A stretch of 64,000 nucleotides of DNA from Diphasiastrum complanatum (Eukaryota; Streptophyta; Lycopodiopsida; Lycopodiales; Lycopodiaceae). The notes under the pieces were generated by a model. It did not search any database. It saw only the letters and a list, made by a program, of their open reading frames with translations, and was not told where the DNA came from. Positions 47,701 to 58,150 of this stretch are shown one piece after another. The position numbers and the translations under genes were made by a program. Each line of letters begins with the position of its first letter. Position 1 is the stretch's first letter. The stretch lies in contig CM055106.1 in assembly GCA_029204225.1 (NCBI GenBank), positions 45,267,313 to 45,331,312 on the forward strand. Reading direction: 5' to 3'.

Positions 47701-49100
47701 CAAGAATGACTTTAATTTTGGGCCACGCTTCAAAGTTTCAAATGGTTAGCATCTTTCCATTTCCAGCATTTTTCATGTATTTCGCTTGAAACTACTAACA
47801 CTTTTTCACAGCTATGAAGCTTCCCCTCTTGGATTGCTTTGTAGGGCCCGAAAAAGTATTCATGCATTTGAAAGTTTCACTCTCTCGCCTGCATTTATAT
47901 ACTGTTAGGAAAAACCCACCGCAAAGAGAGTAAGCATGGAGATCAAGGTTTTCCAAAGATCTCTGAATTAGAACAGCATCTCTGAAAGGGTTTCTAGAGT
48001 CTCATCGTCTTATTTTATATGCAATTCGTCAAATGATCCTTGCCATCCAAACAATGCCTTAGGTAGAAATTTGAGTATAATTTTGGGCCAATAATTTTGT
48101 TCCATGCCCACTGATGTGTTTATCCGCGAAATTATAGAGATTGGAGTGGGTTGGAAAAGCACGATTCGAGGTTTCTGATATGTTTATCTAGCATTTTTAA
48201 GGCTTTCAGAACTTGAAATTTTATAAAATGGAGCTTCCAGCTCTGTTGTCATGCCCTTCTTGATTTCCTGGAATCATAGTCATGGAAAAGTTACTCTAAA
48301 GATATGTCGTCCATATTGCAACTTTTTACTCGATATTTGTAAATGCCTTTGTGCTGTTGCTGCCTGTGACCAGCTCTTTCAAATCTACCATGATAACAAT
48401 GCCAGCTGCTTTTGTAGTTACCCACTCTGCTCTGATTTTGTTCTATTTGTGCTGATTAGCATAATTTTAAATGCATTGCAGATTGCATCGGAGATTTCCT
48501 GGCAATAGTGCTGGCTCATCGGAAGTGCCTAGCATGACACCCTACCCCCACAATCACAGGCTTGGAGAGCCTGTAAGTTCAACACAGAATGCTGCATCTC
48601 CTACCTTGCGCCACAGATTGAATGGGACAAGTAGAAGACCAAGACTTAGGGGGTTTCCTGTAGCATCTGTAGGTGGTCGATCATCCGACTTCCCTGAGAG
48701 AGGCCTGGGTGCTTCATGGAATATGACATCTAGAATAGGTGGAGACTATGCAGGTGGTCTTCCTGGCATGGATGGTGTGGGATGGAATGGTAGTGCCCAA
48801 GGTTATTCATGGCAAAGAGATGGTCACTTTGGTAACCCCTGGGGTCCTTATGATATGGAACCACACTGGCATCCGTGGTTCCACAATGGCAGTAGTTCAC
48901 AGTCGTATGGTGATGTGGCATCTAATAGCTATTATGAAAATGATTTTTATGGTGTCGATGGGCAAATCCAAGCTGAGTTAAATGTTCCTTCGGAAGAGCA
49001 TCTTGCAGTCCATAGTCATGGTAATGGATTCCCAGGCATTTTGACCTTTCCTCAAGATGGAGCAGACCTACATTTAAATTCTTTTGTGCAGCAACCATGA
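14159..49100 (+). CDS. RFI2-like RING-H2 E3 ubiquitin ligase, six coding exons
   Basis: Joining 14159-14318, 18050-18243, 19857-19924, 20099-20124, 40649-41045 and 48482-49100 gives 1464 nt, exactly 487 codons plus TGA. Every junction is GT-AG and in phase. Residues 27-71 form a RING-H2 finger: C27-x2-C30, C47-x-H49-x2-H52-x2-C55 and C68-P-x-C71. Next come the family signature EEGQWLYANGC, a weakly conserved middle (YPDLV, then HTCPYLT) and a Gly/Ser/Pro-rich tail. This order matches the plant RFI2/At3g05545 family of RING proteins. RFI2 acts in red/far-red light signalling and photoperiodic flowering, presumably as an E3 ligase. The substrate and the exact orthologue are inference. There are no membrane segments. 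Introns are 3731, 1613, 174, 20524 and 7436 bp, filled with transposons. The coding sequence has no disabling change. Confidence 0.88.
14942..15264. mobile_element. hAT-type MITE with 8-bp target duplication
   Basis: This 323-bp element lies in intron 1. It starts CATAGGTGCATCG and ends CTAGGCAACTATG, giving imperfect inverted ends (CATAG at both). It is flanked by TAGCAAAC on the left and TAGCAGAC on the right, an 8-bp duplication with one mismatch, which is the size hAT elements make. The interior is rich in self-complementary blocks such as CGATTCTGGG/CCAGAATCG and AACGTT. It has no coding capacity. Confidence 0.75.
15350..17400 (-). mobile_element. Ty1/copia gag fossils in intron 1
   Basis: The minus strand carries copia gag sequence (16327-16809, KLDGTNFSIWEFKM type, and 16090-16323). 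A minus-strand Met-tRNA primer site lies at about 17001-17008, and an LTR ending CCGACA lies to its right, with its outer limit unclear near 17.3-17.4 kb. A separate plus-strand gag piece lies at 15613-15910 (KVKDLMDELALVGD). Pol is not seen. At least two broken copies in opposite orientation are present, with several breaks; both look old. Confidence 0.75.
17401..18049 (+). other. Rest of intron 1
   Basis: This is T-rich intronic sequence without recognisable features. It ends in the acceptor TTGCTGCAG that joins exon 2. Confidence 0.6.
18050..18243 (+). CDS. Exon 2: second half of RING-H2 and WLYANG block
   Basis: The acceptor TTGCTGCAG joins in phase to give D-C-I-G, the sixth zinc ligand. 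The exon encodes QCPNCRR, the last two ligands, and the family-specific GQWLYANG block, then an acidic Tyr-rich segment. The exon is 194 nt and ends in phase 0 at CTG followed by GTAATG. Confidence 0.9.
18244..19856 (+). other. Intron 2 (1.6 kb), no insert recognised
   Basis: This is a T-rich intron without transposon ends that I can identify. Short open frames on the minus strand have no motifs. It ends with a good acceptor (CACTACAG). Confidence 0.7.
19857..19924 (+). CDS. Exon 3
   Basis: This 68-nt exon encodes QFGHLHWGAYPSLSHQ and a few more residues. It aligns with the FGVHWCPF-type segment of relatives. The donor is GA followed by GTAAGTG, leaving two bases that pair with the microexon. 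Confidence 0.8.
20099..20124 (+). CDS. Exon 4: 26-nt microexon
   Basis: The acceptor GTTTGCAG and a strong donor (GTAAGTGA) flank only 26 nt encoding E-GSNPPAGG. The combined product reads LEEGSNPPAGGYPDL, matching the EEGE-x-PxxYHDL block of the family. Without it, exons 3 and 5 are out of phase. A weaker donor six codon-preserving bases earlier would also keep frame. Confidence 0.75.
20646..20919. mobile_element. MITE-like element with 25-bp inverted ends
   Basis: GCTAAAAGCATGGTTTGGTG at the left recurs inverted at 20895-20919 with one or two mismatches, bounding about 274 bp without coding capacity. The target duplication is unclear, so the superfamily is not assigned. Confidence 0.65.
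20920..21626. other. Part of intron 4, nothing recognised
   Basis: Short open frames exist on both strands but no motif or repeat boundary is visible before the LINE tail begins. Confidence 0.4.
21627..23980 (-). mobile_element. LINE copy 1, minus strand, degraded
   Basis: This non-LTR retrotransposon is read right to left. The right part resembles LINE sequence between endonuclease and RT (PWYDNVCKQLH, about 23680). RT remnants follow: a KAFDSVPR-like block near 23030 and MKQGCSLS near 22860, with the sequence after it internally deleted. The C-terminal region follows (HFTLGQFGVSSHQLF; MSFFSRR near 22090). The 3' end at 21651 reads, on the minus strand, a stem-loop then GATAAAGC and a short CT-rich tail. 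Frames are interrupted many times, so it is inactive. It lies antisense in intron 4. Confidence 0.8.
23985..24050. repeat. (AT)n microsatellite, 66 bp
   Basis: This is an uninterrupted AT run between LINE copy 1 and the hAT-like element, and probably that element's insertion target. Confidence 0.95.
24583..24948 (+). CDS. 121-residue charged coiled-coil ORF inside the hAT-like element
   Basis: The ORF is intact from ATG to TAG and starts MAEYIPPKSEGEARRKLEED. It is about one-third Arg and Glu, with a long stretch expected to be helical or coiled coil, an acidic end (DEGEESVEDQ) and no cysteine. A purine-rich leader with repeated GAG(A/C)G and a small internal duplication (CTAGGGTGCTGTGAG twice) precedes it. 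I do not recognise the family. It converges on the transposase remnant from the other end. It could be an accessory ORF of the transposon, a captured host fragment or a decayed piece. GC content is higher than in the surrounding sequence. Confidence 0.45.
   Translation: MAEYIPPKSEGEARRKLEEDIRRHNERHRKQEADIREMLRQTRQRNLEPESPAPAVASVPAVELDLDEQIGMNFTRRQLIMVRERAARRRANQEAARANREAERERQNNAPDEGEESVEDQ
25450..26071 (-). pseudogene. hAT transposase remnant: BED finger plus acidic tail
   Basis: Reading leftwards from ATG at 26071, the protein begins MVQSDLSDLWDEVDIV. It then has a BED-type zinc-finger-like block (VRCRYYLVEFAASLTRLKGH) matching the CxxC-x-FxxxxTRLKxHL pattern of plant hAT transposases. The second cysteine of the CxxC pair is replaced by tyrosine. 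In another frame further left, an acidic segment (ADAEADWDDASDESFSSD) resembles the C-terminal tail of such transposases. The catalytic middle (DUF659 and dimerisation domain) is absent. This is an internally deleted, non-autonomous derivative. Confidence 0.6.
26423..26610. other. (AT)n and short unassigned GC-richer stretch
   Basis: The (AT)n run at 26423-26448 closes the hAT insertion site. About 160 bases then contain imperfect repeats of GGNCGGANGTNGATTGCNGATG before the next (GA)n tract. There is no gene. Confidence 0.5.
26611..27020 (-). mobile_element. LINE 3' fragment with (GA)n/(CT)n tail
   Basis: A 69-bp (GA)n tract (26611-26679) is followed by minus-strand LINE 3' sequence with the shared GTCTTATATGCCTTTTGGCA stem-loop. 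It then matches the C-terminal region of LINE copies 1 and 2 (cf. HTGDSSGCLLISYLLRRGGS, homologous to the FTLGQFGVSSHQLF segment). It is 5'-truncated near 27020. Confidence 0.75.
27059..27250 (+). repeat. G-rich minisatellite-like block
   Basis: Imperfect repeats of GGTAGGGGAGGT, GCAGCAGGGG and GGNACACCAGCA form a strongly G-skewed block with many runs of three or more G. It lies between two LINE tails. Frames through it are low-complexity artefacts. Confidence 0.7.
27254..27763 (-). mobile_element. Half-LINE: ORF1 C-terminal domain with LINE 3' end
   Basis: A 77-bp (GA)n tract and the shared LINE 3' end (stem-loop, GACGTTAATAAAGC on the minus strand, 27331 onward) are followed at 27513-27752 by a minus-strand frame. 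Its start, MFLRFKDALLRQKVLRKRG, and the later LKGSTIFINEDLMPIQ match the C-terminal domain of L1-type ORF1 nucleic-acid chaperones. No RT lies between, so ORF1 is joined almost directly to the 3' UTR. This is either a deleted LINE or an ORF1-only non-autonomous derivative (HAL1-like). Confidence 0.6.
27764..29750 (-). mobile_element. Unknown repeat family R, copy 1
   Basis: After a (GA)n tract (27764-27817) the sequence from 27818 matches 42814 onward for several hundred bases. Shared blocks include CTCTTGACAA-x2-CAAGA (a short hairpin), ACCTGCCACCATCCCACA, GCTGATCAGT, and the phrase around 28480 (TACTAGGTATTAGGGCAGATC versus its counterpart near 43295). The minus strand would place the (CT)n tract at a 3' tail, as in the LINEs here. 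No coding region is recognised. The right third holds the spaced palindrome array. The class is unknown: a non-autonomous non-LTR element is my best guess. Confidence 0.6.
29187..29722 (+). repeat. Nine regularly spaced palindromic repeats
   Basis: The core TCCATCGYTGGACAG and variants start at 29187, 29252, 29321, 29392, 29459, 29528, 29588, 29648 and 29710, that is every 60-71 bases. The best copies form the inverted repeat TGTCCA-TCGT-TGGACA. Spacers of about 45-56 bp are not alike beyond AAAG-rich stretches. Some copies keep only the left half (CCATCGCTGTC). The array sits at the right end of family R copy 1, next to the gypsy LTR. It is not a prokaryotic CRISPR; clustered transposase-binding or promoter motifs are more likely. 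Confidence 0.8.
29800..33465 (+). mobile_element. Ty3/gypsy element, 5' LTR to start of integrase
   Basis: An LTR (about 29.8 kb to 30.17 kb, left limit approximate, TATA-like GGTATAAGTAGGG near 30034) precedes a Met-tRNA primer site (TGGTATCAGAGC, 30174). Gag with a CCHC knuckle follows to about 31.1 kb. Protease comes next (ALVDTGSTHSFIS, about 31385), then reverse transcriptase (YFDDILVF, about 32420), RNase H (ETDASAIGLGALL, about 32860) and the zinc-binding start of integrase (SPIGGHFGF, about 33430). The integrase core and 3' LTR are missing, so it is broken, but it carries one long open stretch. Few breaks are evident (about one or two apart from the truncation), so it looks rather young. 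It lies in intron 4, same strand as the host gene. Confidence 0.88.
33466..34090 (-). mobile_element. LINE ORF1 fragment, minus strand
   Basis: The minus strand encodes a predicted coiled coil (LYALFSEVQGENAALKLEVQ, about 33900-33960). An RRM-like and C-terminal-domain-like stretch follows (RAKKALNIRVRGIP; FIKFRSLVHRNAALRLRAKLKG), the order found in L1-type ORF1 proteins. Frames are interrupted. It abuts the truncated gypsy integrase directly, so one insertion or a deletion created the junction. Confidence 0.55.
34091..37150. other. Intron 4 interior, decayed repeats
   Basis: A polypurine-like AAGGGGGAGGGAA followed by TGTTATGTACC at 34099 resembles an LTR start, and it forms a hairpin (GTTATGTAC/GTACATAAC), but no second LTR was found. 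The remaining 3 kb holds only short frames without motifs. Confidence 0.35.
36811..36975 (+). repeat. 80-bp tandem duplication
   Basis: Two copies of TTACTATGCTAGC followed by TTTGAACAATCACAAGCTAG start near 36811 and 36891. They differ by a few changes and a small indel. Confidence 0.75.
37162..37270 (+). mobile_element. Orphan left end of a hAT-like element (GGTTCGAACC repeats)
   Basis: The end CATAGTTGCATCGAACCG is followed by repeated palindromes GGTTCGAACC and CCGGTTGAAACCGG. It resembles the left end at 41872 and the right end at 47583. I did not find a matching right end or target duplication, so it may be truncated. Confidence 0.5.
37690..37972 (-). other. Protein-like minus-strand segment, unidentified
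   Basis: On the minus strand, after a possible acceptor (TTCTTGTAG), the frame reads GSNEVIYQSLVTLYGIILQR and on to FHWGRQAQDTSFYIKSCTLR without stops. It is protein-like but not recognised. It may be a captured or decayed exon within intron 4. Confidence 0.25.
38093..39513 (+). other. Exon-like segments within intron 4, unidentified
   Basis: Three plus-strand pieces are flanked by splice-like signals. 38098-38209 follows ATTGCAG, reads VFKTIAIENPIPDEPFHLFG and on through GYHPGRFGHINDEVLGEM, and ends before GTGGGG. About 38840-38890 follows GATGACAG and reads NQGGEVALVSSDHDANLY. 39404-39513 follows TTGCAG, reads PSTRELCLSRGNPQNP and ends at TAG. The first two join in phase. None fits the RING protein's frame at this point. 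They could be remains of another host gene or an alternative transcript; chance is possible. Confidence 0.3.
40649..41045 (+). CDS. Exon 5
   Basis: The acceptor TTTCTGCAG is followed by 397 nt encoding the middle of the RING protein. It includes VNVLYGEHGGSSNPVHTCPY, whose CPY-L/V element is shared with relatives, then Ser/Asn/Pro-rich sequence and HERMRRSRAVSGNR. It ends GCAAG followed by GTCAGA, leaving two bases. It is preceded by the 20.5-kb intron 4. Confidence 0.85.
41046..41863 (+). other. Start of intron 5
   Basis: This is T-rich intronic sequence without recognised features up to the hAT target site. Confidence 0.6.
41985..42656 (-). mobile_element. LINE copy 3, 3' fragment
   Basis: A short GA-rich tail, the shared stem-loop (ATGCCTTTTGGCAT, minus strand) and GTGAATAAAGC mark the 3' end. 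The minus-strand frame (42205-42612) encodes the LINE C-terminus with LLAYEDSRCAALMIRDMFIL and SQSQITSFFSRRRGRD. It is 5'-truncated near 42656. Confidence 0.8.
42779..44640 (-). mobile_element. Unknown repeat family R, copy 2
   Basis: After (GA)n at 42779-42813 the sequence tracks copy 1: CCCTCTTGACAAGTCAAGA (hairpin), TGTTACCTGCCACCATCCCA, ACTGATCAGT, and GGTACTAGGGCAAATCCGTG. The right third contains a looser set of motifs related to the array of copy 1: GGTCCATCGCA (44128), GCTGGCCAGCGGCCAC (44248) and GCTGTCCAGCGAC (44328). It has no coding capacity. Confidence 0.6.
44644..46655 (-). mobile_element. LINE copy 2, best preserved of the family
   Basis: This 2.0-kb 5'-truncated non-LTR retrotransposon is on the minus strand. 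In order it has an RT start (GFRKQHSTTDHV), VDFRKAFDYVPRHMLIQRL (about 46515), STIGVKQGCSLSPTLFGLYI (about 46340), the catalytic LLYADD (about 46225) and GLTVHTRKTNVMIFNTSR. A C-terminal region follows with CPVYYEICRHYHCLF and QTQITSFFSRR (about 45210). The 3' end has a stem-loop, GTTAATAAAGC and a 58-bp (CT)n tail. Frames change several times, so it is inactive. The RT clade is not assigned; the microsatellite tail is unlike plant L1 elements with poly(A). Confidence 0.85.
46677..47140 (+). pseudogene. DNA-PKcs-like PI3K-related kinase exon fragment, frameshifted
   Basis: The segment encodes part of a PIKK catalytic domain. It reads RCQYQDWV, then ISRLATSAESYLIMRPQF, then IAGVDDRHLSN (catalytic loop with D, H and N kept), VSIDFGYSFGTG (DFG metal-binding motif) and LPVPELIPFQLTRQ. 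The order and wording match the DNA-PKcs catalytic subunit (human CEYKDWL, ILGIGDRHLNN, IGIDFGHAFG, LPVPELMPFRLTRQ) better than ATM, ATR or TOR. Two compensating frameshifts (about 46800-46860 and about 47085) disable it. A pyrimidine tract and CAG (46671-46676) precede it, so it looks like a genomic exon, not a retrocopy. It sits in intron 5, inside the hAT-like element, next to the truncated 5' end of LINE copy 2. Confidence 0.82.
47592..48481 (+). other. End of intron 5
   Basis: This is T-rich intron without recognised inserts. It ends in ATTGCAG before exon 6. Confidence 0.6.
48482..49100 (+). CDS. Exon 6: C-terminal tail of the RING protein
   Basis: This 619-nt last exon joins in phase (Q-A-R-L-H-R-R-F-P-G). 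It encodes a Gly/Ser/Trp-rich, low-charge tail, including RHRLNGTSRRPRLRGFPVA and PWGPYDMEPHWHPWFHNGSS, ending SFVQQP and TGA. Such disordered tails are usual in the family. Confidence 0.9.
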
Positions 49101-49740
49101 TACCTGATAATCTCAAAACTTTGTAATGCTGTCCTTAAGTTTTTAGTATTGTGTCACTTACCTCATAATGGGCTATTAGCCAACAGTGGATTCTAGTATG
49201 TAACTGTAAAATTTTGAAGTGGTTTTGTTTTCTATAACTTGTTTTTTTATTGGACTACTACAGTCTCTGCTACAATTTACAAGTTTCAACTTGTATCTTG
49301 GAGGAAGGTTGGTGTTATAATGGGACTGGAGTTTTAGTCTTGATAGTTTGGTGAAAAAAGTAGGCAACAGTTAGATGTGCTTGTGACACCAACTTTTAAG
49401 AAAATTTCTCGATCAGAAAGTCAACAATGGCTACAACTTGATGGTTTTGTATATATATTTGAATGCTGTAAAGACAACCTTTGTAAGTGCTTACATTCAC
49501 ATTTTAATTTGGTAAGCATTCTGTGGAGTATGCATGATCCATCTCAAGTCTTACTGTAATGCCCTTCCGTGGAATCTATTTACTTAGTAGTGCCATTGCA
49601 CTCGACATTTAGTGTCAAGAGAGATATGCTGTTATGCATATTTAAGATCATGAAACTTTTTTGGTAATGGAAATTGATGGTTGAACCTAGCTTGGTAACT
49701 AACATGTAGCTCTCGAGCTTCTACCCTTCGAAATCTAAGC
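49101..49740 (+). other. 3' UTR and immediate downstream region
   Basis: No clear AATAAA signal marks the end. Homology to the tandem copy that starts at 49760 runs to about 49700. Confidence 0.5.
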
Positions 49741-49759
49741 TGGGGTAACTGTTTTTTCT

Positions 49760-50340
49760 GAAGGGCACCTTTCAGTCCATGGTCATGGTAAAGAATTCTC
49801 AGGCATTTTCACATTTTCTGAAGATGGAGCAGTGAATCCAGTGTTTGTTAATTACCTGATAATGGGGAAATAGCCAACCCTGGACTCCAGAATGTAACTG
49901 ATGTAACTGAAAATATTCACTTTGTGGTTTTGTTTTCTATAACTTGTTTTTTCTTGGACGATAGTCTCTGTTACAATGGACGAATTTTAATTTATATGTT
50001 TGCTGGTCTCTGGAGGGAGGGTGGATAGGCCACTGGGGTTGGAATGGAGAACTTCATGATTAGAATGTCAACAATGGCTTGAACTTGATGTTTTGTACAT
50101 ATTTTCAAATGTCGTAAAGCCAGCCTTTTGAATTGCTTATATTCCCATTTTAGTTTCATTAGCATTGTGGAGTAGACATGATCCATCTCAAGTCTTACCA
50201 TAATTTTCTTCAGTGGAGGAGGTTTATTTAGTAGTGCCATTGCCCTTCACTTTTTATTGATAGGGGATGATGATATGCAAGTGTCCATAATCAAGATTGT
50301 GAAAAAAAATTTGAATTGATAATGATGGCTGTAGGTAACC
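49760..50340 (+). pseudogene. Tandem duplicate of exon 6 tail and 3' UTR
   Basis: GAAGGGCACCTTTCAGTCCA at 49760 matches the exon 6 coding sequence at 48993. The likeness continues through the stop region, the 3' UTR (GTGGTTTTGTTTTCTATAAC in both) and the ATGATCCATCTCAAGTCTTA block, with an offset near 770 and small deletions. The copied coding part covers only about the last 35 codons and no longer reads to the same end. It is a partial gene duplication in direct orientation. Confidence 0.8.
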
Positions 50341-54400
<4,060 letters not shown>

Positions 54401-54445
54401 TAAACAGGGAAACCTATTCAGATCACCAATCTTAGCCCAACTAGA

Positions 54446-55100
54446 ATGCAGCCAATGAATCTTGCCGAACCAGGAGAACCGGAAAAGATTGTACAAGTGG
54501 GATCAAGCACTCCGCATGCTACTAATCATCTTGATGCCAAAGATCCTGCTAGGATGGAGGAGGAGCTTCCAAGTGATGAAGAACTTGAGGATCCACCTCA
54601 AGATGCAAGAATTTCAGGAACTCCAAGAACATTCACAAGAGTAAGGGCCAACCCATTGAGGCTCACCTATGATGGCAAAGGTGATCAAAGGGAAGGCTCA
54701 TCATCTTTCACATTTTACACTTTTCTTACTCCAATGTTAGATGAGCCAACATGCTATGAAGATGTTTGTAAATCTAAGAGTTGGATGGATGCTATGCAAG
54801 TAGAGTATGATGCTCTCATTGAGAATCATACTTGGGATCTTGTGAATCTTCCTAAAGGGAAGAAACCACTTGATTGCAAGTGGGTGTATAGATTGAAGTA
54901 TAACCAAGATGAATCAATAAGTAAGCATAAAGCTAGGCTTGTAGCAAAAGGATTTCTACAAACCAAAGGCATTGATTATGATGAGACTTTTGCTCATGTG
55001 GCTAAGCTTGTTACTATTAGATTGATCATTAGTCTTGCTACAACCTTCAATTGGAAGCTATTCCAACTTGATTTCACAATGTTGGAGGATTTTCGGATCC
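54446..55100 (+). mobile_element. Ty1/copia pol piece: linker and N-terminal RT
   Basis: A 222-residue open frame carries a proline/acid-rich linker. It continues into the copia reverse transcriptase start: WMDAMQVEYDALIENHTWDL, KKPLDCKWVYRLKY and KARLVAKGFLQTKGIDYDET. It stops at the LFQLDF motif, where the copia homology ends abruptly. This is a broken fragment without LTRs nearby. The open frame suggests a fairly young piece. Confidence 0.85.
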
Positions 55101-55671
55101 CAAGGCAACCCTAACCCTAGTTAATAAGTGAGAGGGATTTGGCACCTTGTGTGTGTAAGTCCCGATGATCACATAGAGATTTGATTAATTAGAAAGGCAA
55201 TAAAAGGACTTTAAGCCTTTTTGCGAGACTTTTAATGTCGTAGGGCCTAAATGTCAAGTTAGTGAATAAAGTTGGGTCTCCCACCAAAATTGGTTTAAAA
55301 TTCAAATTTAAATTGGTTCTCTCCAATTTTGAATTGAGTGTCGTCCATTTTTTGGAACTTAGATTACAATTGGCTACTATGAATAGGAGCAAATTCAAGT
55401 CTGTAAAACATGTTTCATCATTATTTCTAATAGAAGTAGGTTGGTCCTCTTATGAAGTGGATGTGAAATGTCCTTGCTCTCTATCACTTTCCTCCATCTC
55501 TCATATTTTCTTTATGGTTGCTAATTGTTGGATGTGAATGTTATTGAATTTGCTTATTCTTATGTTTTTTGTGAGAGAGAAAGGGAGAGAGAGAAGGGTA
55601 AACTTTCATCATTGTGGTTTTAGTATTAATGGTTGCCATCAGACTTGATAAATTTTTACCCTCTTACAAGA
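55101..55671. other. Spacer, nothing recognised
   Basis: There are short frames only. It contains a small impure GA tract near 55573. Confidence 0.35.
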
Positions 55672-56332
55672 AACCTTCGTCGAGTTGCAAGAAGCTTCAG
55701 ATTCATTCATAGAACCTTCAAATTGAAGGGCGAAGGTTATTTCCTAGCAGATTTGCAAAACCATTAGAAAATATAAAAAATCACCAAAACCCTAAAAAAT
55801 ACAAAAAAAAGAACCTTCGTCCAATTCACTGTGCATAGGTGTGATTCAGATCTATCTACTGCTAGGTTGGCGAAGAATAATACTTAAAATAAAAGGCCAA
55901 AGTGACTGTTCATCTAGTTGCTAGTAATCTTTTGTGAAAAATTTACAACTTTCTAGAACGTTTATGTCAAGGCCATTTGTCATATTGACTTTTTTTTTTG
56001 TCAAAAAGAGATCTTTTTGCAAAAATAACAGTATTACTCTTGCAACCTTCACCTAAACCTTCACTGACTCTCCTAAGGACTCTATTTATAGTAAATCATT
56101 ATCTAAGAGCTCGACGAAGATTAAATTTATCAGGATCTTGTAAAAAAATTAATTTAATCCTCGTCCAAATGGAAAAATTGATTGTTCACCAGAAAGAACC
56201 TTCGCTAGTCCTACCCTAGATTTATTCGTGTCATATTTAATTGAAAAGTCGATGAAGGTTATTTTTTTCAAATTTGTCAAAAAATAGCCAGATCAATGAT
56301 TTTTTTATCCAAAATAGTAGTGAAGAACCTTC
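55672..56332. repeat. Dispersed AACCTTCG motif cluster
   Basis: GAACCTTCGNC or its reverse complement appears near 55672, 55731 (inverted), 55812, 56197, 56252 (inverted, partial) and 56325. Shortened forms AACCTTCA lie near 55713, 56043 and 56054. The cluster lies upstream of the gag-like region that starts at 56614. Confidence 0.6.
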
Positions 56333-56613
56333 GCCGAGTCTACCTTTGCCCTGGAAATCTTCGCTTGTTCTTTTTTTGGTTTATGGTCTACCAGATCTAG
56401 CCTCTATCAAATTTTTGAGTCATTCTGTTATATTCTGATAGTGATTATGAAAAATTTCTATTTAGAAGTGTCGATCGCTTGATCAAAGGTCTTTTTCCAA
56501 GAAATCAGAAATTTGATTATTGTCAAGTGATATAAGTTTTATATATCTTATATGAGATAAGATTTGATTGAAAAATCTAGATCCAATCTCATTGTCTGAT
56601 TGAATTGATTCAC

Positions 56614-58150
56614 AATGGACGTCCCACTAGCGATTGTTAGGTCACCTATGTTAAATATTCCAAAGTATAATGGGGTGTCTAATCCTGTCAAATTTCTCAA
56701 AATCTATTTTGAATCATGTGAAGTATATGGCGAAGTTTTCCGCAGAATAAATTTAAGCTATTTCTGATGGCTTTAACTGGAGCTGCACAAGATTGGTTCT
56801 ATAATCAAGATGAAACAAAACGTGCATATTGGGAAGTTGTAAAACAAGCCCTCATCACAAGATTTAAACCTCGAAAGTTTATGGAAGATCCTTTTCTCTT
56901 TTTAAGTAAAATTAAAATGAGAAAAAGGGAAGGGGTACGAGACTATATTGAACGGGTTAAACACCTCCTATAATTATGTGGTTTTTAGCATATCTACCCA
57001 AGAGGATTAGATGCGAGCTGAAACGCCATATGGAATATACATCTTTACAAAATGCTATGGACGATGCAATACGAGAGGAGGATGAAAATTTTGATCATGA
57101 ATCGAATATTGGAATGTTGCCATATACAACGGACAAACTACTAGTACAACCACTACTATTGCATCCATGAATATTAATGCTATTGCGGAATTGATGATCA
57201 ACGATTTTGAGAAACTTGGTCAAAAGCAGTAGATGCAGTTGGATAAGATGCAGTCTCAGTTCGACGAAAAGCTGAAAGCCTTGGAGGAATTCCATGGCAA
57301 AGCAAACAAAGGACATAAAAAGTTCACACTGACCTTTCCTAGTCGGGAAAATGTCTGGTGTTCAATTTGTGCGAGAAATCACTATGAATGAATGTCCAAC
57401 ATTGAAGCAACGAATGACGAATACTATTTGTCATCTGTGCAATTCTACGGGACACAAAATAGCCTTTTGCTCACGTAATCCTCGGATTATCCAGCAAAGG
57501 TATGCTAAGCTTCAATATTGGGAACCTGCTACTCAGACAAGACCTGATCCTAAAGGAAAAGCTTTTAACTTTGCCCTGGGATTTCCTGAATGACCAGCTT
57601 TGCCAACTCCACCAGGACAACAAGCTCCTTCTGCTAACTTATTGGAACCAGAACCTTACAATGTTAATGAGCAATGGAATCACAATAATGATCAAGAGAT
57701 TGGTCCTTTAGATCAGTTTGCTATCTATGTTGTCGAGCAACAACAAGTAGCGAGACAATGGGCTAGAGCACCACTTGGATGCTTTGCATGCGGAGAGAAT
57801 CGTAGAGTTGCAGAATGTCCGAACAAAGGAAAGTTTGTCCCTTTTTGTCCTGAATGCGGTTATGGCCATTGTTACAACAAGACCAAAACCACCATCGATT
57901 ACTGCTCCAATGAATATGATTATGATCAAGCAAAGACCAACAGTTCAGCCTATTGAACCAAGTGTACCTTTGATGGTTGTTATCAGAGCTCAGAAGTAGA
58001 AAGAGGTTCTAGTTGATCCGGTATCTGCTGAATCTATACCAACTACATATGCCTACTGCATCAGGGGTGTATCCGAATCTCAACTCAAAAAAGAAGAGGT
58101 ATCAGAATATGAGACAATGGATTAAATAGTTACAAGAAGAAGAAGCCTTG
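56614..58150 (+). mobile_element. LTR-retrotransposon gag region with zinc knuckles
   Basis: The start MDVPLAIVRSPMLNIPKYNG is followed by a Retrotrans_gag-like core (ALTGAAQDWFYNQDET, then RFKPRKFMEDPFLFLSKIKM). Further on come two Cys clusters, ICHLCNSTGHKIAFC (about 57430) and CFACGENRRVAEC with CPECGYGHC (about 57780-57880). It is broken, with several interruptions. Pol and LTRs were not identified next to it. It is probably Ty3/gypsy-related and old; the exact family is uncertain. Confidence 0.6.

Noticed and set aside
55100-55120. Telomere-like CCCTAACCCTAG
   Set aside because: Only two units follow the copia fragment, too few to call an interstitial telomeric repeat.
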